23,597 nucleotides of DNA from Gp7-AA10 sp035636095. GTDB taxonomy: Bacteria > Acidobacteriota > Thermoanaerobaculia > Gp7-AA8. The stretch lies in contig DASPZU010000080.1 of assembly GCA_035636095.1 (NCBI GenBank), positions 1-23,597 of the forward strand. Reading direction: 5' to 3'. How positions within the stretch are numbered: the first letter of the stretch is position 1; each line of letters opens with the position of its first letter. The notes below the pieces were generated by a model. The model had not been told where the DNA came from, did not search any database, and saw only the letters and a list, made by a program, of their open reading frames with translations. The position numbers and the translations under genes were made by a program. This document shows, piece by piece, positions 21,982-23,597 of the stretch.

Positions 21982-23597
21982 ATGAAGATCCTGACCCGCT
22001 ACATCCTGAAGGAGATGCTGGGCCCCACGCTCCTGGGCTTCGGCTTCTACACCTTCATCATCCTCATGCGGCAGCTCTTCGATTTCGCCGGCATGATCAT
22101 CAAGCGCTCCCTGCCGGCCTCGACGGTCCTCGAACTCCTGTGGCTCTCGCTGCCGCACATCATCGTTCTCACGCTCCCGATGTCGCTGCTCTTCGGCATC
22201 CTCATCGCGATCGGCCGGCTCTCGTCCGACTCGGAGATCATCGCCATGCGCGGCCTCGGCATCTCCACGCGCATCATTTACCGCCCGGTTTTCCTTTTCA
22301 GCTTCATCGCGTTCCTGGTGACTTTCTACCTGATGAATGTCCTGCTGCCCCAAGGCAACAGCAAGCTTCAGGCTTTGAAAGCGGAGATCTACACCGCCTC
22401 GATCGAAAAGGAGCTTCGCCCGCGCGTGTTCTATGACGAATACGCGAATGTGATGATTTACGTGAGCGATATCGACGCGCGCAGCGGCCGCTGGAAAGGC
22501 GTCTTCGTCGCCGACAGCCGGACCGACGAGTCACAGCAGACGGCAGCGACCGCGGCCCAGGCCATTCAAGCCGCCGCCGCCGCACGTGAAGAGACCCCGT
22601 TTTTGTCGCAGCGATCGAGCCAGAAGATCATCGTCGCCGAGAGCGGCAGCCTTTCCATCCTTCCCTCGAAGCAGGTCTGGCTGAATCTGTATCACGCCGA
22701 TAATCACCTGTGGGATCCGCGCCGACCTGATCGGTACGACTGGACCACCAACAACTTCCAGCGCATGCGGCTGCCCGATCGCAACGCCACCGACACGACC
22801 AACATGTCGTACATCCGCTCTTTCCGCGAGATGAATCTGCGCGAGCTGATCGTGCAGGCGCGCGTGGCGCAGACCGCCATGGAGCGCACGCGGCAAAAAA
22901 CGCCCGCCAACTTCGACCTGCGCGAGAACTACAACCTGGCGCACGTGGAGATCCACAAGAAGTTCGCGATTCCATGCGCCTGCCTGGTCTTCGGCGTGTT
23001 AGGCCTGCCTCTCGGCATCACCAACCGCCGCGGCGGAAAGAGCTCCGGCTTCTCGCTCAGCGTGGTGATCATCCTGGTCTACTACATCATGCTCAACAAC
23101 GGCGAGCAGCTCGCGGTGACCGGAAAAGTACAGCCGTGGCTGGCGATGTGGACCCCCAACATCATCCTCCTCGCCTTGGGCATCTATCTTCTTGGCCGCG
23201 CCAATCGCGAGGCCGGCGCGCAGCGAACCGGTATGGGCCTGATCGGCACCATGATTACCGGCGTACGCGCTCTCGTTGCCCGAAAACGCACAGCCCCTGT
23301 TGAGCTCGCCGTTGCCGAGATCGACGAGCCCGAAGTGCTGCGGCGGCTCGACGTGACGTTTCCGAACATCATCGATCGCTATATCCTCCGCGAGTTCCTG
23401 AAAATCCTGGCGCTGGTGCTGATCTCGGTGGCGGTGCTGGCTGTGGTGGTCGACTACACGCAGATCAGCGGCGACGTGCAGACGAATCGCATCGCGTTCC
23501 ACACGCTGTTCGCCTACTACCGCTTCATGCTGTTCCAGATTCTCAACTGGACGCTGCCCATCAGCGTCCTGGTCGCGACGCTCATCACGTTCGGCCT
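21982..23597 (+). CDS. LptF-LptG fused LPS export permease (partial, runs off the end)
   Basis: The frame from ATG 21982 is open to the last base (538 complete codons). It starts MKILTRYILKEMLGPTLLGF, a typical LptF/LptG opening, with three early membrane helices, including LPHIIVLTLPMSLLFGILIAI, and the MRGLGIS coupling region. A periplasmic jellyroll-like domain covers roughly residues 125-325, and later helices (CACLVFGVLGLPLGI, SVVIILVYYIML, NIILLALGIYLLG) follow. After a linker, a second family start appears at residue 463 (NIIDRYILREFLKILALVLI). So LptF and LptG appear fused in one polypeptide; they are normally two proteins of about 350-370 residues. An in-frame ATG at 21937 lies within the repeat. 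LptB and LptCA are encoded at 3922-6718. Confidence 0.88.
   Translation, partial: MKILTRYILKEMLGPTLLGFGFYTFIILMRQLFDFAGMIIKRSLPASTVLELLWLSLPHIIVLTLPMSLLFGILIAIGRLSSDSEIIAMRGLGISTRIIYRPVFLFSFIAFLVTFYLMNVLLPQGNSKLQALKAEIYTASIEKELRPRVFYDEYANVMIYVSDIDARSGRWKGVFVADSRTDESQQTAATAAQAIQAAAAAREETPFLSQRSSQKIIVAESGSLSILPSKQVWLNLYHADNHLWDPRRPDRYDWTTNNFQRMRLPDRNATDTTNMSYIRSFREMNLRELIVQARVAQTAMERTRQKTPANFDLRENYNLAHVEIHKKFAIPCACLVFGVLGLPLGITNRRGGKSSGFSLSVVIILVYYIMLNNGEQLAVTGKVQPWLAMWTPNIILLALGIYLLGRANREAGAQRTGMGLIGTMITGVRALVARKRTAPVELAVAEIDEPEVLRRLDVTFPNIIDRYILREFLKILALVLISVAVLAVVVDYTQISGDVQTNRIAFHTLFAYYRFMLFQILNWTLPISVLVATLITFG

Noticed and set aside
1..23597. tRNA, rRNA genes or insertion sequences
   Set aside because: No cloverleaf-like CCA-ended tRNA pattern, rRNA signature or transposase frame was seen on either strand.

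Overview
The window looks like a chromosomal segment from a GC-rich Gram-negative bacterium. Most of an LPS-export (Lpt) system is encoded, with HprK, a mannose-type EIIA, RpoN and RapZ in one co-directional block. Gaps between genes are filled with several families of short heptamer-built or hairpin repeats. This combination, with heavy use of ATGA stop/start overlaps, suggests Acidobacteriota or a relative. That placement is inference; no rRNA or tRNA is visible to anchor it.

Layout. Positions 2-250 hold the end of an EAL-domain c-di-GMP phosphodiesterase-like protein. Two minus-strand genes of unknown function (235-630 and 632-1180) run towards it. From 1199 to the end every gene is on the plus strand: accA; recJ; a fused LptC-LptA protein; lptB; rpoN; hpf; hprK; an NHL/SMP-30-like lipoprotein; rapZ; a mannose-family PTS EIIA; HPr; ptsI; a cupin; a secreted coiled-coil protein; miaB; a bifunctional-nuclease (DUF151) protein; parA; parB; a secreted DUF2059 protein; a small HEAT-like ORF; a Cys/Met-metabolism PLP enzyme; homoserine dehydrogenase; and an LptF-LptG fusion that runs off the end with no stop codon.

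How the genes fit together. LptCA, LptB and the LptF-LptG fusion would make most of the inner-membrane and periplasmic LPS transporter from three polypeptides. RpoN, HPF, HprK, RapZ, EIIA, HPr and EI form a regulatory phosphotransferase module. HPr carries both His15 and Ser46, but no EIIB or EIIC is present, so signalling rather than sugar uptake is likely. ParA and ParB serve chromosome segregation. The last metabolic pair belongs to the Met/Thr branch of aspartate-family biosynthesis and is preceded by a candidate Met-rich leader peptide and hairpin.

The most unusual layer is the repeats. At least six distinct families (GGCAACC-type, CACAGAG-type, CATCCCT-type, two GTCATYCC-type hairpins, a CCCTC/GCGGGG double hairpin, and a CGGAGTGCGG hairpin) occupy nearly every gap longer than about 30 bp. 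One GGCAACC-type inverted repeat lies in frame inside recJ. CACAGAG copies bracket a small ORF as inverted repeats. Other copies lie at the start codons of recJ, lptB, miaB, HPr and lptF.
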